From Phyllobacteriaceae bacterium (lineage in GTDB: Bacteria; Pseudomonadota; Alphaproteobacteria; Rhizobiales; Rhizobiaceae): DNA of 34,587 bases. The stretch lies in NCBI GenBank assembly GCA_024645155.1, contig JAHEGF010000004.1:1-34587 (forward strand), read 5' to 3'. Below are positions 25,220 to 33,379 of this stretch, in pieces. Every line of letters begins with the position of its first letter. Within the stretch, counting starts at the first letter, position 1. Under the pieces are notes generated by a model. The model saw only the letters and a list, made by a program, of their open reading frames with translations, had not been told where the DNA came from and did no database searches. A program made the position numbers and the translations under genes.

Positions 25220-26068
25220 ATGTTTCCCGATATCATCAAGTTTTTAATCGGGTTTGCGGTTCTGTTCATCGTCTTTCGCACATTGGAATTTTTCCGGTCG
25301 CGTGATCGTCGGCTCCCTGTACTGCGCCGGGGGTTCAGGACCGATCTGATCTACTGGTTTTTCACACCGTTTGTGGCGAGGCCCGTAACCAAGGTTTTCG
25401 TGGCACTTGCGATACTGCCCATAGCAATCCTGGCCTATGGCAGGTTGGACGCTGATATCATCCGCACCGGCTTTGGCCCCGTTTCACGATTGCCGCTTTG
25501 GGTGCAAGCGCTCGGCATTCTCGTACTCGGCGATTTTATCGGCTACTGGATGCATCGCTGGTTTCATGGTGCACGCCTTTGGAAATATCACGCCATTCAT
25601 CATTCCTCCGTTGATCTTGACTGGTTGTCATCGGTCCGGGTTCACCCCGTCAATGATATTCTCATGAGATTGGCGGGGACCGTTCCCATAGTGGGGCTCG
25701 GATTTGCCCCGATCGCGGTAGTCGGCGTAGTGCCTGTGCTGACACTGATGGCTGTTGTCCTACACGCCAATGTCGACTGGGATTGGGGACCGTTTCGCAC
25801 GGTAATCGCGTCACCGAGGTTCCACCGCTGGCATCACACTGATGAAACTGCGGCCCGCGACAAGAACTTTGCCGGAATTCTGCCGGTCTGGGACATTTTT
25901 TTTGGCACCTACTACATGCCGGCCGGCAAGCTGCCGGCGTCGTTCGGCACCCGGACGCCGGTTCCCGAAAGCCTGCCCGGGCAACTCGCCTATCCATTCC
26001 GAAAAAACCGGACGGAATCTGTTTCCGGTTCTGAACACGACTCCATCAGCGCAGTTGTGCGCAATTGA
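25220..26068 (+). CDS. Sterol desaturase / fatty acid hydroxylase family membrane protein
   Basis: This is a 282-residue integral membrane di-iron oxygenase. The hydrophobic N-terminal segments are near 7-25, 57-73 and 96-112. The conserved histidine clusters are H112-R-W-F-H116, H124-A-I-H127-H128 and H202-R-W-H205-H206-T, plus His142 and His182, so the metal site is complete. Members hydroxylate or desaturate lipids; the substrate here cannot be read from sequence (fatty acid, ornithine lipid, hopanoid or carotenoid are all possible). A GGATG SD precedes the ATG and a TTGACA promoter lies upstream. It stands alone between the tRNA and the cyclase gene, without lipid-synthesis neighbours. 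Confidence 0.88.
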   Translation: MFPDIIKFLIGFAVLFIVFRTLEFFRSRDRRLPVLRRGFRTDLIYWFFTPFVARPVTKVFVALAILPIAILAYGRLDADIIRTGFGPVSRLPLWVQALGILVLGDFIGYWMHRWFHGARLWKYHAIHHSSVDLDWLSSVRVHPVNDILMRLAGTVPIVGLGFAPIAVVGVVPVLTLMAVVLHANVDWDWGPFRTVIASPRFHRWHHTDETAARDKNFAGILPVWDIFFGTYYMPAGKLPASFGTRTPVPESLPGQLAYPFRKNRTESVSGSEHDSISAVVRN

Positions 26069-26153
26069 GATTTGTATGCTGGTGGGTGGTTCGTGCTGAC
26101 TTGGGGTCAAGAACAAACGACATGGTACTGGTAGCAAACAATCGGAGAGTTTT

Positions 26154-27794
26154 GTGCGCAGTCGGCTAGCGGTTCTGATTTTTGCAGATCTCGTCGGTTA
26201 CTCGCGCCTGATGAGCGATGATGAGGCATTGGCAATCGGCGCGATACGCGAACTCAAGGAAAAGCACCTCGAGCCACGCGTTGCCGCGAATGGCGGCGAA
26301 ATCCTGAAACGCATGGGAGACGGCTGGATCATCGCCTTTTCGTCCGTAACCGCGACCATGAAGGCGGCAATGGAGGTGCAAACAAACCTTGCCTCTCATG
26401 CGGTCATAAAGCTCAGAATGGGTATTCATATTGGAGAAATCATCGAAGACGATACCGACTTTTACGGTGCCGGCGTGAACCTAGCGCAGCGGCTGCAGAC
26501 CGAAGCTCCGCCGGGTGGTATCATGATCTCGCAGGACCTTCACAGGCAACTAACCGGCGAAGCGGCGAAGGTGTTTACTGACGCGGGCAGCTTCAGGCTC
26601 AAGAATATTGCGCTTCCCGTCAACGGTTTTCAGTGGCGGCCGCAACTCGAAAGGGCTGACGTCGGCAGCGTGCCGACAATTGCCATCGAACCATTTGCCT
26701 GTGCGCCGGACAATGCGGAGACAGAAGCGGCGGTGGCGGATTTGCGCGACCAACTCATATTGCGATTGTCACGGCGGACCGGCATCAGGGTCCTCGACGA
26801 GGCTAGCAGCAATGCAAACAAATCGGTTTATGCCCTGCGCGGGCGTTTGCGGATTTCAGGCAATCGGGGCCGCATGAACCTCTCTCTTGTTGTCCGCGAA
26901 AACGGCAATATGGTCTGGTCGCAATCCTACGAGGGCAATACGTCGGATATTTTCAAATTCTGTGATGACCTGATCGAGAAATCGGATGCCGATTTGCGCA
27001 TTCAGATCAATGCATTCGACGATGACAGAATTGCCCATCTGCCCGATGACCGGCTGAGCATTTCGGAACTTCGCGGCCGGGCTGCTTCCAATTTCTACCA
27101 GTGCACCGTCGAATCCTGGGATCATGCCCGTCAGCTGATGGACCGGGCCCTCAGACTGAACCCGGCCGACCCGACGGCACTTGCCATGCATGCAGAATCC
27201 GTTGTCATGATCTCTGCGGCGCGGTACGAAATTCTTGACGCAGAGCAAATCGAACAGCTTGCAAACCAATTGAACCATGCTGTCGAGCTTTCGCCGCGCA
27301 GCGATTATGTTTTTACGGCCCGCGCCTTCTTTCGAACTTTCGTACTGCGCGATGTTATTGGCGCCATCAAGGATTCCGAACGGGCCCTGTCACTCAATCC
27401 CAGTTACCATGTCGCCTACGATACGCTCGGGATGGCACACCTCATGGCTGGCGATAACGGCGATGCAATCAGCGATTTGCAAAAGGCGGTTTCACTGAGC
27501 GAGACAGATCCGAGTTTACCATATCGGCTGTTCATGCTTGCAATCGCGTACCACTTCGAAAATCGCAATGCAGAAGCGCTGGATACTATCGAGCGCGCAA
27601 TCCTGCTGCGGCCCAATCAACGCAACTACCATATCCTAAAAATGGTCCTCTGCGGCAAAATCGGCGATGCCGAGGCTGAAAACGTTGCAAAATTGCGAGC
27701 CGCGCAATTACCATGGGAGCCTTCGATCCTGGCTCTGCGGCCGCCGTTGCCAGAGGACAAGGCCGATTTTGTCAAGCTGTTTTCGCCGGACTGA
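26154..27794 (+). CDS. Class III adenylate/guanylate cyclase with TolB-like region and TPR repeats
   Basis: This is a 546-residue, apparently cytosolic signalling enzyme. It starts at GTG 26154 with GGAG 7 nt upstream. The N-terminal cyclase domain (about 1-160) keeps both metal-binding aspartates (Asp12 in FADLVGYS, Asp56 in GDG), Lys52 before GDG, and the NLAQR motif with catalytic Asn and Arg; it therefore looks active. Residues 175-290 resemble the TolB-like beta region often attached to rhizobial cyclases. Residues 300-520 contain several TPR-like repeats (RALRLNPADPTALAMHAES, ERALSLNPSYHVAYDTLGMAHL, ERAILLRPNQRNYHIL). Rhizobia carry many such cyclases. No regulator or target gene is adjacent. 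Confidence 0.9.
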   Translation: MRSRLAVLIFADLVGYSRLMSDDEALAIGAIRELKEKHLEPRVAANGGEILKRMGDGWIIAFSSVTATMKAAMEVQTNLASHAVIKLRMGIHIGEIIEDDTDFYGAGVNLAQRLQTEAPPGGIMISQDLHRQLTGEAAKVFTDAGSFRLKNIALPVNGFQWRPQLERADVGSVPTIAIEPFACAPDNAETEAAVADLRDQLILRLSRRTGIRVLDEASSNANKSVYALRGRLRISGNRGRMNLSLVVRENGNMVWSQSYEGNTSDIFKFCDDLIEKSDADLRIQINAFDDDRIAHLPDDRLSISELRGRAASNFYQCTVESWDHARQLMDRALRLNPADPTALAMHAESVVMISAARYEILDAEQIEQLANQLNHAVELSPRSDYVFTARAFFRTFVLRDVIGAIKDSERALSLNPSYHVAYDTLGMAHLMAGDNGDAISDLQKAVSLSETDPSLPYRLFMLAIAYHFENRNAEALDTIERAILLRPNQRNYHILKMVLCGKIGDAEAENVAKLRAAQLPWEPSILALRPPLPEDKADFVKLFSPD

Positions 27795-27963
27795 CTGCCT
27801 TTGACCACAGCACCTTGATTTGCGGGCTTTCAAACTCGGCTTCGCGGTAAAGTTGTGGGTAGTCTGGACTCCTATATCCATAACGTTTGGCGCTATCGTA
27901 TTGACGCTGTTATTGTTCAATCTCGAGTTTGGGAGATGTGTACCAAGCGGATTGAGCAAAAGA

Positions 27964-27978
27964 CCGGTTTGAAACCGG
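27964..27978. promoter_or_regulatory. Perfect inverted repeat upstream of the ABC binding-protein gene
   Basis: CCGGTTT-G-AAACCGG, a 15-bp palindrome centred on 27971, in the 285-nt gap 27795-28079. It is about 100 nt before the binding-protein start. The arms are too close for an RNA hairpin, so a protein operator is the better guess. No regulator gene is nearby. The rest of the gap shows only a weak TTGGCG-N18-TATTGT promoter-like pair near 27900. Confidence 0.35.
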
Positions 27979-28079
27979 CGGTTGGCGCAGAAACCTGCAC
28001 TTGGACTGGATTGCCGGGTCTTGAAAACGAACCATTCGGAACGCCGCAATCAATGTGGCAAAAACGGGAGTTGAATCAC

Positions 28080-29060
28080 ATGATGAAATTGAAAACTGCA
28101 ATTACACTTCTTGCCGGTGCTGCCGTGGTAGCGCTGACCGGGCCGGCACTTGCGATCGACAAGGTAACGGTTGCCTACTTCCTTGAGTGGCCGACTGCCA
28201 ACCAGACGGCGCAGGTTGACAAGGTATATGACAAGGAAATGGGTGTCGAAGTCGAATGGCGCGCTTTCGGTAACGGCAATGAAATGACCCAGGCGATGGT
28301 TTCCGGCGATGTCCACATTGCCTACAGCCAGGGTTTCGTACCGTTTGTGGTTGGCGTGACCAACGGTGCTCCGCTGAAAATCGTGGGGATTGCGGTGACT
28401 TATGCGGAAAATGATCTTTGCATTGTTCGCGATGATGCCGGCATCACCAAGGACAATGCCAAGGATCTGGAAGGCAAGAAAGTCGCTACTCCGATCGGCA
28501 ACGTTACCCACTACAAGCTGCTGAAATCGCTGGAGCACCTTAATGTCGACGCGTCCAAGGTCGAGCTGGTGCAGATGAACCCTGCAGATGCGGCAGTTGC
28601 GCTGATCCGCGGCGATGTTCCAATGGCGTGCGCATTCGGTGGTGCTCTTGGCCGGATGAGGGAAGTTGGCAAACCGCTACTGACAGGTGCCGAACAGGAA
28701 GCTGCCGGTATCAACACGTTCGATATCGTCTCGGTAACCGACAGTTTTGCTTCAGAACACCCCGATCTGGTCAGGAAGTTCATGGCGGTGACGGAAAAGG
28801 CCAACGCGGATTACAAGGCCAATCCGGACGCAGCCTACGCCAAAGTTGCCGGCGCTGCCGGCATGGATATTGAGGCGACCAAAAGCACAATGGCCAATTT
28901 CGGCTTTCCGACAGCCGAAGAGCAGGCCGGTGCAAACTGGCTTGGCGGCGGCATACAGGCCGCAACCAAGGGTGTTGCCGACGTCATGGTTGGTGCAGGC
29001 AACATGGACAAGTCACTCGATGACTACTCGCAATTTGTTGATGCGAGTTTCCTGAAATAG
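28080..29060 (+). CDS. TauA-like ABC transporter substrate-binding protein
   Basis: This is a 326-residue periplasmic solute-binding protein. The start is ATG 28080, with GGGAG 9 nt upstream; the open frame reaches back to 27855 but has no signal peptide there. The signal peptide ends at PALA (25), giving a mature start IDKVTVAYFLEWPTANQ. The fold is that of the taurine/sulfonate/thiamine-precursor-type proteins (NMT1/SsuA-like), and the end LDDYSQFVDASFL is like TauA. Taurine or another small sulfonate or amine is the likely ligand, but no taurine catabolic genes (tauD, tpa, xsc) are nearby, so the substrate stays open. A strong terminator separates it from the ATPase gene. Confidence 0.88.
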   Translation: MMKLKTAITLLAGAAVVALTGPALAIDKVTVAYFLEWPTANQTAQVDKVYDKEMGVEVEWRAFGNGNEMTQAMVSGDVHIAYSQGFVPFVVGVTNGAPLKIVGIAVTYAENDLCIVRDDAGITKDNAKDLEGKKVATPIGNVTHYKLLKSLEHLNVDASKVELVQMNPADAAVALIRGDVPMACAFGGALGRMREVGKPLLTGAEQEAAGINTFDIVSVTDSFASEHPDLVRKFMAVTEKANADYKANPDAAYAKVAGAAGMDIEATKSTMANFGFPTAEEQAGANWLGGGIQAATKGVADVMVGAGNMDKSLDDYSQFVDASFLK

Positions 29061-29069
29061 GCTGGTAGG

Positions 29070-29103
29070 ACGGGTGGCCGCATCACACGGCCACCCGTTT
29101 TTT
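29070..29103 (+). terminator. Strong intrinsic terminator inside the ABC operon
   Basis: An 11-bp perfect stem (29070-29080 with 29088-29098), a 7-nt loop, then six T (29098-29103). It lies 9 nt after the binding-protein stop and 25 nt before the ATPase start. It likely limits read-through, so the binding protein is made in excess over the membrane parts. Confidence 0.88.
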
Positions 29104-29128
29104 CTCGAGCGTGACCGGGGAGGGGTTC

Positions 29129-29941
29129 ATGAGCGGAATAGTTCTCGACAAAATATCAATGGTGTACACACTTAATGACGGTGGTGAGGTGCATGCCCTG
29201 GATGATGTGTCACTCGATATCGCCGATGGCGAGATCGTTACGGTTCTAGGCCCATCGGGCTGTGGCAAGACGACGCTTCTCAACATCCTCGCCGGGTTCC
29301 TGTCGCCGACCAAGGGAGAAGTCCGTGTCGAGGGAAAGCCGGTTACCGGTCCCGGTCCGGATCGCGGCATGGTTTTCCAGCAGGGCGCACTTTTCGAGTG
29401 GCTGACCGTTTCGGAAAACGTGTCGTTTGGCCCGCGCATGGCCGGCAAGCCGAAGAAAGAAATCGCTGAGACCGTTGCCCACCTTCTCGACACGGTCGGG
29501 TTGCAGGGATTTGGTGAGAAACCGGTCTATCAGCTTTCCGGCGGCATGCAGCAGCGCGTTGCATTGGCGCGGTGCCTGGCCAATGATCCCAAGGTCATTC
29601 TCATGGACGAGCCGCTTGGCGCGCTGGACGCGCTGACACGCGAAAAAATGCAGGGCCTTGTCCTGAAGCTTTGGAAGGAGTTCGGCAAGACCATCCTGCT
29701 GATCACCCACTCCGTTGAAGAGGCCCTGTTTCTGGGCGAGCGCCTTATCGTGATGGCGCCGAGGCCCGGGCGCATCAAGAAAGAATTCAGACTGCCGTTT
29801 GCCGATCAGGGATTGTCAAAGGATCCCCGTGACATCAAGGCTGCGCCCGATTTTGTGCGCACGCGCGAAGAGATCCTGTCGATGATCTGGGAAATGGAAG
29901 AACAGATCATGGGTCAGTCCGAAAGCGAAACATCCGAATAG
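29129..29941 (+). CDS. TauB-like ABC transporter ATP-binding protein
   Basis: This is a 270-residue ATPase that powers the importer. The start is ATG 29129, right after a GGGGAGGGG SD; a GTG at 29111 is in frame but lies upstream of that SD. Walker A GPSGCGKT (41-48), Q-loop in MVFQQGALFEW, signature LSGGMQQ (136-142), Walker B VILMDEP (156-162) and the H-loop in LLITHSVEEA are all intact. It belongs to the TauB/SsuB group. The permease follows 10 nt later. Confidence 0.93.
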   Translation: MSGIVLDKISMVYTLNDGGEVHALDDVSLDIADGEIVTVLGPSGCGKTTLLNILAGFLSPTKGEVRVEGKPVTGPGPDRGMVFQQGALFEWLTVSENVSFGPRMAGKPKKEIAETVAHLLDTVGLQGFGEKPVYQLSGGMQQRVALARCLANDPKVILMDEPLGALDALTREKMQGLVLKLWKEFGKTILLITHSVEEALFLGERLIVMAPRPGRIKKEFRLPFADQGLSKDPRDIKAAPDFVRTREEILSMIWEMEEQIMGQSESETSE

Positions 29942-29951
29942 GAGCCGGGAA

Positions 29952-30818
29952 ATGAGCAACCAAAAGAAACCCTCTGAGCTCGCAATCTGGCTTGGCATTG
30001 CCGATACATCATTTACACGGCAAAAAACCGTGAAATTCGGTGATGCCAGCGCCGTCAATTCGGGCCGTATCTATTCCATACTTATAGTGATTGCACTGGT
30101 GGCGCTGTGGATCATTTCATCTGTTTTCGGACTGGTGAAGCCTTTCTACTGGCCGACGATTGATGGCACCATTGACCGTTTCATCAAGCTGCTTACCGAA
30201 GGATTCCGCAATACGCCGCTGTGGGAACATGTTGGCATCAGCATTTACCGCGTGATTTCCGGGGTGCTTTACGGTTCGCTTGTCGGTATTCCGCTGGGAT
30301 TTGCGATGGGCCTGTCATCGATAGCGCGTGGCCTTTTCGACCCGATCGTCGAGTTCATGCGGCCGATCCCGCCGCTGGCGCTCATTCCGCTGATCATCCT
30401 GTGGTTCGGCATTGATGAAACCGCCAAAATATTCCTGCTGTTCCTTGCATCGCTGTTCATCATGACCATTGCCGCGCGCTCTGGCGTGTCCAGCGTCCGC
30501 GTGTCGAAGGTGCATGCCGCCTACTCGCTTGGTGCATCACGGCTGCAGATCCTGCGCAATGTCATCCTGCCAAATGCGCTGCCTGAAATTTTCACCGGTA
30601 TCCGCACCTCGATGGGCGTATGCTGGGGCACAGTCGTTGCCGCCGAACTGGTGGCTGCCGACAAGGGCGTCGGTTCGATGATCATGATTGCCAAGAACTT
30701 TCTGCAGACAGACACTGTTGTGCTTGGCATCACGATCATCGGGCTGATTGGCTACGCCATCGAAATGGCGATGCGCTGGGCGGAAAGGCGCCTGATCCCC
30801 TGGAAAGGCAAGGGCTGA
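29952..30818 (+). CDS. TauC-like ABC transporter permease
   Basis: This is a 288-residue inner-membrane permease with about six TM helices, the first near 43-62 (IVIALVALWIISSVFGL). The cytoplasmic EAA loop that contacts the ATPase is visible as AAYSLGASRLQILRNVILPNALP. The sequence PIPPLALIPLIILWFGI is typical of the SsuC/TauC family. It closes the three-gene importer. Only one permease gene is present, which suggests a homodimer. The 196 nt to trpS hold a likely trpS promoter. Confidence 0.92.
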   Translation: MSNQKKPSELAIWLGIADTSFTRQKTVKFGDASAVNSGRIYSILIVIALVALWIISSVFGLVKPFYWPTIDGTIDRFIKLLTEGFRNTPLWEHVGISIYRVISGVLYGSLVGIPLGFAMGLSSIARGLFDPIVEFMRPIPPLALIPLIILWFGIDETAKIFLLFLASLFIMTIAARSGVSSVRVSKVHAAYSLGASRLQILRNVILPNALPEIFTGIRTSMGVCWGTVVAAELVAADKGVGSMIMIAKNFLQTDTVVLGITIIGLIGYAIEMAMRWAERRLIPWKGKG

Positions 30819-30929
30819 AGAGCGCTATCGTCGCCAGGCTCTTCACCTTTAAAAACGGCAACGGTTGGAACGGGCAGTGGCTGGTTCCGGCCTTTGTCCT
30901 GTTGTTGACGGCAATCCGGTATATCCCAC

Positions 30930-30958
30930 TTGCCTATTGATCGTTTGCAGGCCATAAG
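30930..30958 (+). promoter_or_regulatory. Possible promoter for trpS
   Basis: TTGCCT, 17 nt, then CATAAG, ending 57 nt before the trpS start. Each box has about four of six consensus bases. I see nothing else in 30819-31014 except a short startless open frame. Confidence 0.33.
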
Positions 30959-31014
30959 CGCGCGTCCCAGGCGGACCCAAATAACGAAGCCCTCCACAAG
31001 CCTCGAGGAACCTA

Positions 31015-32082
31015 ATGACCTCCTTCAAACCGATCGTATTTTCCGGTGTGCAACCGACCGGAAACCTACACCTTGGCAACTACCTTGGTGCGATAAAGAA
31101 ATTCGTCGCATTGCAGCAAAGCCATGATTGCATCTACTGCGTTGTCGACATGCATGCGATTACCGTATGGCAGGATCCGGTCGAACTGATGAATTCGACC
31201 CGCGAGGTGACCGCTGCCTTTCTTGCCGCCGGTATTGATGCCGAGAAGCATATCGTATTCAACCAGAGCCGCGTTGCCCAACACGCCGAACTGGCATGGG
31301 TGTTCAATTGCGTTGCGCGCATGGGCTGGCTAAACCGCATGACCCAGTTCAAGGAAAAGGCGGGCAAGGATCGAGAGAACGCCTCCGTGGGGCTGTTTTC
31401 CTACCCGAACCTGATGGCGTCTGACATTCTCGTTTACCGTGCGACCCACGTTCCGGTTGGCGATGACCAGAAACAACACCTCGAATTGTGCCGCGACATC
31501 GCCCAGAAGTTCAACAATGACTACTCCGAACGCATCGCTGACCTTAAACTCGGTGTGGAGATGATGGTCGGCAGGGAAAAGATCAATGGCTATTTTCCGC
31601 TAACGGAGCCTCTGATCGAGGGCCCGGCAACCCGCATCATGTCGCTTCGCGATGGCACCAAGAAGATGTCCAAGTCCGATCCGTCCGACCTGTCCCGTAT
31701 CAACCTGACTGACGACACCGACGCCATTGCAAAAAAATTCCGCAAGGCGAGGACCGATCCCGATGCGCTGCCATCGGAGAGTGCAGGGCTTGCAGGCCGG
31801 CCGGAGGCGGACAATCTCGTGGGAATCTATGCGGCGCTTGCCGATAGCTCGAAGGATGACGTGTTGCGCGAATTCGGGGGCCGGCAGTTTTCAGAGTTCA
31901 AACCGGCGCTCGCCGATCTTGCGGTGGCCAATCTGGCACCGGTCGCCGGGGAAATGCGGCGGATTTCCCGGGATCTGACCTATATCGACGGGGTGCTCGG
32001 CGATGGTGCGGCCAAAGCCAGAACGATTGCCGGCGAGACAATGGGTCATGTCCGCGATATTGTCGGATTGCTGCAGGACTAG
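31015..32082 (+). CDS. trpS: Tryptophan--tRNA ligase
   Basis: This is a 355-residue class I synthetase. The N-terminus FKPIVFSGVQPTGNLHLGNYLGA carries the HIGH-type motif (HLGN, 19-22), and the KMSKS loop is at 217-221. Other family segments are visible (VDMHAIT, YPNLMASDIL, VPVGDDQKQHLEL). Length is standard. An AGGAACC SD lies just before the ATG. It heads the trpS-usp-nifU cluster known from rhizobia. There murJ usually precedes trpS; here the ABC importer does. Confidence 0.97.
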   Translation: MTSFKPIVFSGVQPTGNLHLGNYLGAIKKFVALQQSHDCIYCVVDMHAITVWQDPVELMNSTREVTAAFLAAGIDAEKHIVFNQSRVAQHAELAWVFNCVARMGWLNRMTQFKEKAGKDRENASVGLFSYPNLMASDILVYRATHVPVGDDQKQHLELCRDIAQKFNNDYSERIADLKLGVEMMVGREKINGYFPLTEPLIEGPATRIMSLRDGTKKMSKSDPSDLSRINLTDDTDAIAKKFRKARTDPDALPSESAGLAGRPEADNLVGIYAALADSSKDDVLREFGGRQFSEFKPALADLAVANLAPVAGEMRRISRDLTYIDGVLGDGAAKARTIAGETMGHVRDIVGLLQD

Positions 32083-32160
32083 CGCATCGCCGATTGCGCT
32101 TGCGGTGGGATCGGCACAATGGCAGATTGACAGGGTTTGAACCGGAATCGGGCGCAGCAG

Positions 32161-32652
32161 ATGGTTTCAAAAAGACAGATTCGCGAAGAAGGCCATCGGC
32201 GAAAGTTTCTGGCCATTGTCGACGAAACGCCGGAATGCGAGCGTGCGGTCATCTATGCGGCGCGGCGCGCGGAGGCGACCGGCGGAGCGCTTGTCCTGCT
32301 CTATGTCATCGTGCCAGGCGACTTCCAGCACTGGCTTGGCGTCGAGGAGATCATGAAATCGGAGGCACGCGATTCCGCCGAAGCAGCGCTCAGCCAGCAC
32401 GCCGATATCGTGCGCCGGGTCATTGGCATGGAAAGCGAATGTGTCGTGCGCGAGGGCACCCCCACCGAAGAGATATTCGGGCTGATTGAGGAAGACCGTG
32501 ATATCGGCATCATGGTCCTTGCTGCCGGTGCCGACAAGGAGGGACCGGGACCGCTTGTTTCAGCGATTGCCGGAAAGGGTGCGCCGTTCCCGATCCCGGT
32601 TACCGTTGTTCCGCAAAACCTCTCCGACGAGGATATCGAGAGCCTGGCTTGA
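32161..32652 (+). CDS. Universal stress protein (UspA family)
   Basis: This is a 163-residue cytoplasmic protein with a single Usp fold: KFLAIVDETPECERAVIYAARRA at the start, the ligand loop EGTPTEEIFGLIEE, and a C-terminal VLAAGADKEGPGPL...IPVTVVP strand. The classic ATP-binding GxxGxxxxxxxxG(S/T) motif is not clear, so nucleotide binding is doubtful. I placed the start at ATG 32161 (MVSKRQIREEGHRRKF, as in relatives) although its SD is weak; a TTG at 32137 would add eight residues. It sits between trpS and nifU, a conserved rhizobial arrangement. Confidence 0.87.
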   Translation: MVSKRQIREEGHRRKFLAIVDETPECERAVIYAARRAEATGGALVLLYVIVPGDFQHWLGVEEIMKSEARDSAEAALSQHADIVRRVIGMESECVVREGTPTEEIFGLIEEDRDIGIMVLAAGADKEGPGPLVSAIAGKGAPFPIPVTVVPQNLSDEDIESLA

Positions 32653-32664
32653 TCGGAACGCGGT

Positions 32665-32684
32665 AATTGTGACCGCTCACAGCT
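32665..32684. promoter_or_regulatory. lac-operator-like near-palindrome upstream of the nifU-type gene
   Basis: AATTGTGACCGCTCACAGCT, centred on CG at 32674-32675, matches the ideal symmetric lac operator at 17 of 20 positions by eye. It lies just after the usp stop and 8 nt before the likely nifU -35 box. It could be a LacI/GalR-family site; chance is not excluded. Confidence 0.3.
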
Positions 32685-32691
32685 AATTTGC

Positions 32692-32720
32692 TTGAACTTG
32701 TACGCCAGCGGGCTTACTTT
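32692..32720 (+). promoter_or_regulatory. Possible promoter for the NifU-type gene
   Basis: TTGAAC, 17 nt, then TACTTT, in the 95-nt gap before the NifU-type gene, followed by a strong AAGGAG SD 8 nt before the ATG. This suggests the gene can be expressed apart from trpS. Confidence 0.35.
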
Positions 32721-32747
32721 CTGGAATAATTCTAAGGAGCATGACGC

Positions 32748-33311
32748 ATGTTCATTCAAACCGAAGTCACTCCCAATCCGGCAACACTGAAGTTTCTGCC
32801 CGGAAAGGTGGTGCTTGAAAGTGAAACCGCCGATTTCCGTGACGGAGAAACCGCCAGTGAACAGTCCGGACTGGCAGGCCGGCTATTTGACATTCCCGGA
32901 GTTGTCGGCGTGTTTTTCGGCTACGACTTCATCACCGTCACGAAGGACGGCCCGGATTGGCAGCACTTGAAGCCCGCCGTGCTTGGAACAATCATGGAGC
33001 ATTTCATGTCCGGGCAACCGGTCATGAATTCCGCTGGACCGGCGCCGGTTGGCGATGGTGAGGAATTCTACGATACCACCGATGAAGAGCTGGTATCGAC
33101 AATCAAGGAACTGTTGGATACACGGGTTCGCCCAGCCGTTGCCCAGGATGGCGGCGACATCACCTTCCGCGGATTCAAGGACGGAACCGTTTTCCTGCAC
33201 ATGAAGGGAGCGTGCGCGGGCTGCCCGTCATCGACGGCAACACTCAAGCACGGCATACAGAACCTGTTGCGCCATTTTGTGCCCGAGGTGGAACAGGTCG
33301 AGCAAATCTGA
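32748..33311 (+). CDS. NifU-family Fe-S cluster scaffold (Nfu type)
   Basis: This is a 187-residue protein that carries and delivers Fe-S clusters. The N-terminal Nfu domain (about 1-88: MFIQTEVTPNPATLKFLPGK) is followed by an acidic linker and the NifU C-terminal domain. That domain holds the cluster-binding Cys156-Ala-Gly-Cys159 pair in KGACAGCPSS and the segment RPAVAQDGGDITFRGF. The arrangement equals that of mitochondrial NFU1. It is a housekeeping factor, not a nitrogen fixation marker. It has a very good SD, its own likely promoter and a strong terminator after the stop. Confidence 0.94.
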   Translation: MFIQTEVTPNPATLKFLPGKVVLESETADFRDGETASEQSGLAGRLFDIPGVVGVFFGYDFITVTKDGPDWQHLKPAVLGTIMEHFMSGQPVMNSAGPAPVGDGEEFYDTTDEELVSTIKELLDTRVRPAVAQDGGDITFRGFKDGTVFLHMKGACAGCPSSTATLKHGIQNLLRHFVPEVEQVEQI

Positions 33312-33329
33312 CGCCTGTCACCGTCTGAC

Positions 33330-33364
33330 AAAAAATGGCCGGGCCAAACAGCCCGGCCTTTTTT
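33330..33364. terminator. Two-way intrinsic terminator between the NifU-type and L,D-transpeptidase genes
   Basis: An 8-bp GC-rich stem (33337-33344 with 33351-33358) and a 6-nt loop, with six T after it on the plus strand. On the other side six A (33330-33335) act as a T-run for the minus strand. It serves both convergent genes. Confidence 0.85.
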
Positions 33365-33379
33365 CGGTACCGGCAATCG

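Noticed and set aside
27855..28079. N-terminal extension of the TauA-like protein starting at 27855
   Set aside because: The extra 75 residues lack a signal peptide and would bury the clear signal sequence and SD at 28080.
30815..30940. Short hydrophobic frame after the permease, ending in LLLTAIRYIPLAY
   Set aside because: It looks protein-like but has no ATG, GTG or TTG near a proper SD, and it begins inside the permease stop. It may be a remnant; too little evidence to call a gene.
32748..33311. Nitrogen fixation gene
   Set aside because: The NifU name is historical. The Nfu-N plus NifU-C layout is the general Fe-S scaffold, and no nif genes surround it.
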